In this document: positions 6,153 to 6,175 of the stretch, one piece after another
Layout: each line of letters starts with the position of its first letter
Numbering within the stretch: position 1 is the first letter of the stretch
Origin: an uncultured Corynebacterium sp.
Lineage (GTDB): Bacteria; Actinomycetota; Actinomycetes; Mycobacteriales; Mycobacteriaceae
Direction: 5' to 3'
Assembly: GCA_945631445.1 (NCBI GenBank)
Contig: CALZCR010000116.1
Coordinates: 1 to 6,175 of the forward strand
Length of the DNA: 6,175 bases
Notes under the pieces: model-generated
Seen by the model: the letters and a program-made list of their open reading frames with translations, nothing else
The model's database searches: none
What the model was told of the DNA's origin: nothing
Program-made: the position numbers and the translations under genes

Positions 6153-6175
6153 ATGTCCGAAACTTTCGACAAAAG
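6153..6175 (+). CDS. Start of a divergent gene, partial (product unknown)
   Basis: An ATG six bases after a predicted -10 opens a plus-strand frame of seven codons, MSETFDK, that runs off the right edge. No Shine-Dalgarno is present, as expected for a leaderless start. Too little is visible to name the protein. The support is the good promoter directly in front of it and the lack of any other gene start in this region. Confidence 0.45.

Noticed and set aside
5747..6172. 141-codon minus-strand frame covering the rplM leader
   Set aside because: It overlaps rplM out of frame, has no ribosome binding site and matches no family.

Overview
The window looks like chromosomal DNA from a GC-rich actinobacterium, most likely a Corynebacterium or close relative. 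The reasons are the rplM-rpsI pair next to glmM, the long acidic N-terminal extension on ribosomal protein S9, a 447-residue GlmM, type VII secretion (T7SS)-like small proteins beside glmM, and promoters placed so that transcripts would start at or very near the start codon. All complete genes lie on the minus strand, so transcription runs from right to left.

Layout from right to left (5' to 3' for most genes): (1) 6118-6175 holds a plus-strand promoter and the first seven codons of a divergent gene that runs off the window. (2) 5916-6142 holds the probable rplM promoter and a leader of about 210 nt with several predicted hairpins. (3) rplM (L13) and rpsI (S9) overlap by one base and end at a strong hairpin terminator (4848-4882). 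(4) A leader region contains a possible seven-codon upstream ORF just before a 713-residue cytoplasmic three-domain family 3 glycoside hydrolase. (5) A 64-bp gap carries two inverted repeats and a promoter whose start point would coincide with the ATG of glmM. (6) glmM (phosphoglucosamine mutase) follows. (7) After a 111-bp gap come a 102-residue EspC-like helical protein and, overlapping by one base, a protein of at least 256 residues that runs off the left edge. The latter has an EspA-like segment, six cysteines and a Gly/Ser-rich tail.

Functionally the window joins three themes. rplM-rpsI supplies two ribosomal proteins. glmM makes glucosamine-1-phosphate for UDP-GlcNAc and so for peptidoglycan. 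The two-gene cassette at the left looks like a T7SS substrate pair (EspC-like plus EspA-like); in mycobacteria the rplM-rpsI-glmM neighbourhood adjoins the ESX-4 locus, which fits. The GH3 gene is the outlier: it sits between rpsI and glmM with its own terminator upstream and a separate promoter downstream, and looks like an accessory insertion into a conserved block.

The most interesting parts are the EspC/EspA-like pair, in which the usual export tyrosine is missing; the cysteine cluster of the larger partner; the structured rplM leader with overlapping divergent promoters; and the possible leader peptide in front of the GH3 gene. No tRNA, rRNA, CRISPR array, insertion sequence or attachment site was seen.
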